This document shows positions 7,101 to 7,598 of a stretch of DNA of 7,598 bases, one piece after another (the first letter of the stretch is position 1; every line of letters begins with the position of its first letter). Source of the DNA: an uncultured Gemmatimonadales bacterium. Lineage in GTDB: Bacteria > Gemmatimonadota > Gemmatimonadetes > Longimicrobiales > Gaopeijiaceae. Below the pieces are notes generated by a model. That model had not been told where the DNA came from. It searched no databases and saw only the letters and a list, made by a program, of their open reading frames with translations. The stretch lies in contig CALJLC010000014.1 in assembly GCA_937982605.1 (NCBI GenBank), positions 1 through 7,598 of the forward strand. The letters run 5' to 3'. Position numbers and translations under genes: made by a program.

Positions 7101-7494
7101 CGGCGCCCTCGCCCTGGCCGCGGCCGACCCCGCGGACGAAGCGCTCCGCGCGGGGTGCCGCGACCTGCTGGTGGAACACGCCCGACCGCTCGACGACCGC
7201 GGCGAGCCGACCGAGCTGGACGAGCTGCTCGAGCTGATCCGCTCCGTCCGACGCTCCGACGTGTGGGCCCGCGCCCGCGGCGCGGACCGCATGCTGGTCG
7301 AAGTCCCTTTCGCCGTCTCGGGGCTCGACACCGCCGAGACGCCCGAAGCCGATCCCGCGCAGGAAGAAACCGCCGCTCCCGGTCGGCCGCAGCTCGACCT
7401 CTTCGGCGGGGAGGCGACCCGGCCGACGGGCCCTGGCGACGGCGCAGCACCGACCGACGACGAGGTCCCGCCGGTGCTCGCGGGCGTGGTCGAT
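4171..7494 (+). CDS. AddA/RecB-like UvrD-superfamily helicase-nuclease (3' truncated)
   Basis: A superfamily 1A DNA helicase with a C-terminal RecB-type nuclease domain, the kind that processes double-strand ends for recombination repair; 1108 residues are recognisable. Motifs in order: Walker A AGAGSGKT (32-39); Ia TFTRKAAAELRER (64-76); Ib GTIHSFC (120-126); Walker B/II VDEFQDTD (379-386); III VGDPKQSIYRFRRAD (451-465); IV LSTNFRSRPPI (485-495); V LHQAKGLEG (773-781); VI RLLYVAVTRARE (851-862). The nuclease domain begins with GSAVHGAL (H977) and EVPF (1044-1047) and reaches GVVD (1105-1108), the first catalytic Asp position; the expected DYK-type motif is absent because homology ends at 7494. 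The frame stays open to the window edge, but that tail is antisense of another gene. An acidic/Gly/Pro insert (~399-438) separates motifs II and III, and QLDLF (1074-1078) matches the beta-clamp-binding consensus. GTG 4171 is placed about 30 residues before Walker A; its ribosome-binding site is weak, and in-frame upstream GTG 4033 or TTG 4075 cannot be excluded. Confidence 0.9.
7489..7494. other. Junction between helicase gene and foreign ATPase fragment
   Basis: The six bases GTCGAT fit both sides: on the plus strand they complete the helicase's GVVD nuclease motif, and on the minus strand they read ATC GAC (I-D) at the end of the ATPase fragment. To the left, sequence and codon bias fit the helicase; to the right, GC falls to about 60% by hand count and the coding strand switches. 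This is the likely point of an assembly chimera or a short-homology rearrangement. Confidence 0.75.
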
Positions 7495-7596
7495 TCTCCA
7501 GGCGACGCGAACGTTTTTGGCCGGGTCCATCTGGTTGCCGTGCTTGATGGCGTTGACGATTGCCTCTTCGAGAGCCAGGCGCACACCGAAGATGTC
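7489..7596 (-). CDS. RsbW/SpoIIAB-like anti-sigma factor ATPase fragment (truncated both ends)
   Basis: On the minus strand, 36 residues starting DIFGVRLALEEA contain IVNAIKHGNQMDP and end at VRVAWRID. This is the N-box of a GHKL-type ATPase (E-x3-N-x2-x-H-G-N pattern) as found in serine-kinase anti-sigma factors; the wording KHGNQMDP is typical of planctomycete proteins to my recollection (inference). The fragment enters from beyond the right edge; an apparent GTG at 7584 lies mid-domain and is unlikely to be the true start. The later ATP-binding G-boxes (DEGPGFD-like) are missing because the minus frame runs into antisense helicase sequence at 7488. It is therefore a piece of a gene broken at the junction, not a functional gene as it stands. 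Confidence 0.72.
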
Positions 7597-7598
7597 TC

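Noticed and set aside
6232..7488. Continuation of the minus-strand ATPase frame to the left of the junction
   Set aside because: Only the first ~36 residues resemble a GHKL ATPase; the rest is antisense of the helicase.
1..7598. Search for tRNA, rRNA, CRISPR repeats, insertion-sequence ends or transposase
   Set aside because: None recognised; no regularly spaced repeats, no terminal inverted repeats around genes and no transposase-like frame.

Overview
The window is very GC-rich, with GC-biased third codon positions in every called gene. I read it as accessory or housekeeping sequence from a high-GC soil or marine bacterium. Gemmatimonadota is my best guess, from the style of the helicase and of the small-protein/aldo-keto reductase pair, but no marker gene is present and the assignment is inference. 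The last ~105 bases look foreign to the rest (see below).

Layout. (1) Bases 2-70, + strand: the last 22 codons of an unidentified gene, whose stop interlocks with the next gene's stop. (2) 67-1515, - strand: a multi-membrane NhaC-type Na+/H+ antiporter. (3) A 99-bp divergent gap leads to a + strand two-gene unit. It holds a 116-residue TIGR04076-like Cys/His protein (1615-1965), followed by an aldo/keto reductase (1962-3002) whose GTG start overlaps the preceding TGA stop. (4) 3020-3835, - strand: an AraC-family regulator with an N-terminal cupin, convergent with the reductase across 17 bp. (5) 3836-4170: a 335-bp divergent intergenic region. It contains an AT-richer patch and two imperfect 17-bp direct repeats spaced 21 bp, the geometry of AraC-type operators. 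(6) 4171-7494, + strand: a large AddA/RecB-like UvrD-superfamily helicase-nuclease. All helicase motifs and the start of the nuclease domain are present, along with a perfect sliding-clamp-binding pentapeptide. (7) 7489-7598: the helicase homology stops at the first catalytic Asp of the nuclease domain. The - strand instead encodes an unmistakable RsbW/SpoIIAB-like histidine-kinase-type ATPase (anti-sigma factor) fragment, planctomycete-like in style. The two halves meet at a ~6-bp shared sequence. I consider this a chimeric or rearranged junction.

How genes relate. The small Cys/His protein and the reductase are translationally coupled and very likely work together. The reductase keeps the Asp, Tyr and Lys of the catalytic tetrad but has Tyr where His is expected. 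The antiporter, the AraC regulator and the helicase are each separate transcription units, with no firm functional link visible. No tRNA, rRNA, CRISPR array or insertion sequence was recognised. The most important points are the chimeric end and the broken nuclease domain, the coupled small protein and variant reductase, the clamp-binding motif, and the AraC-like direct repeats.
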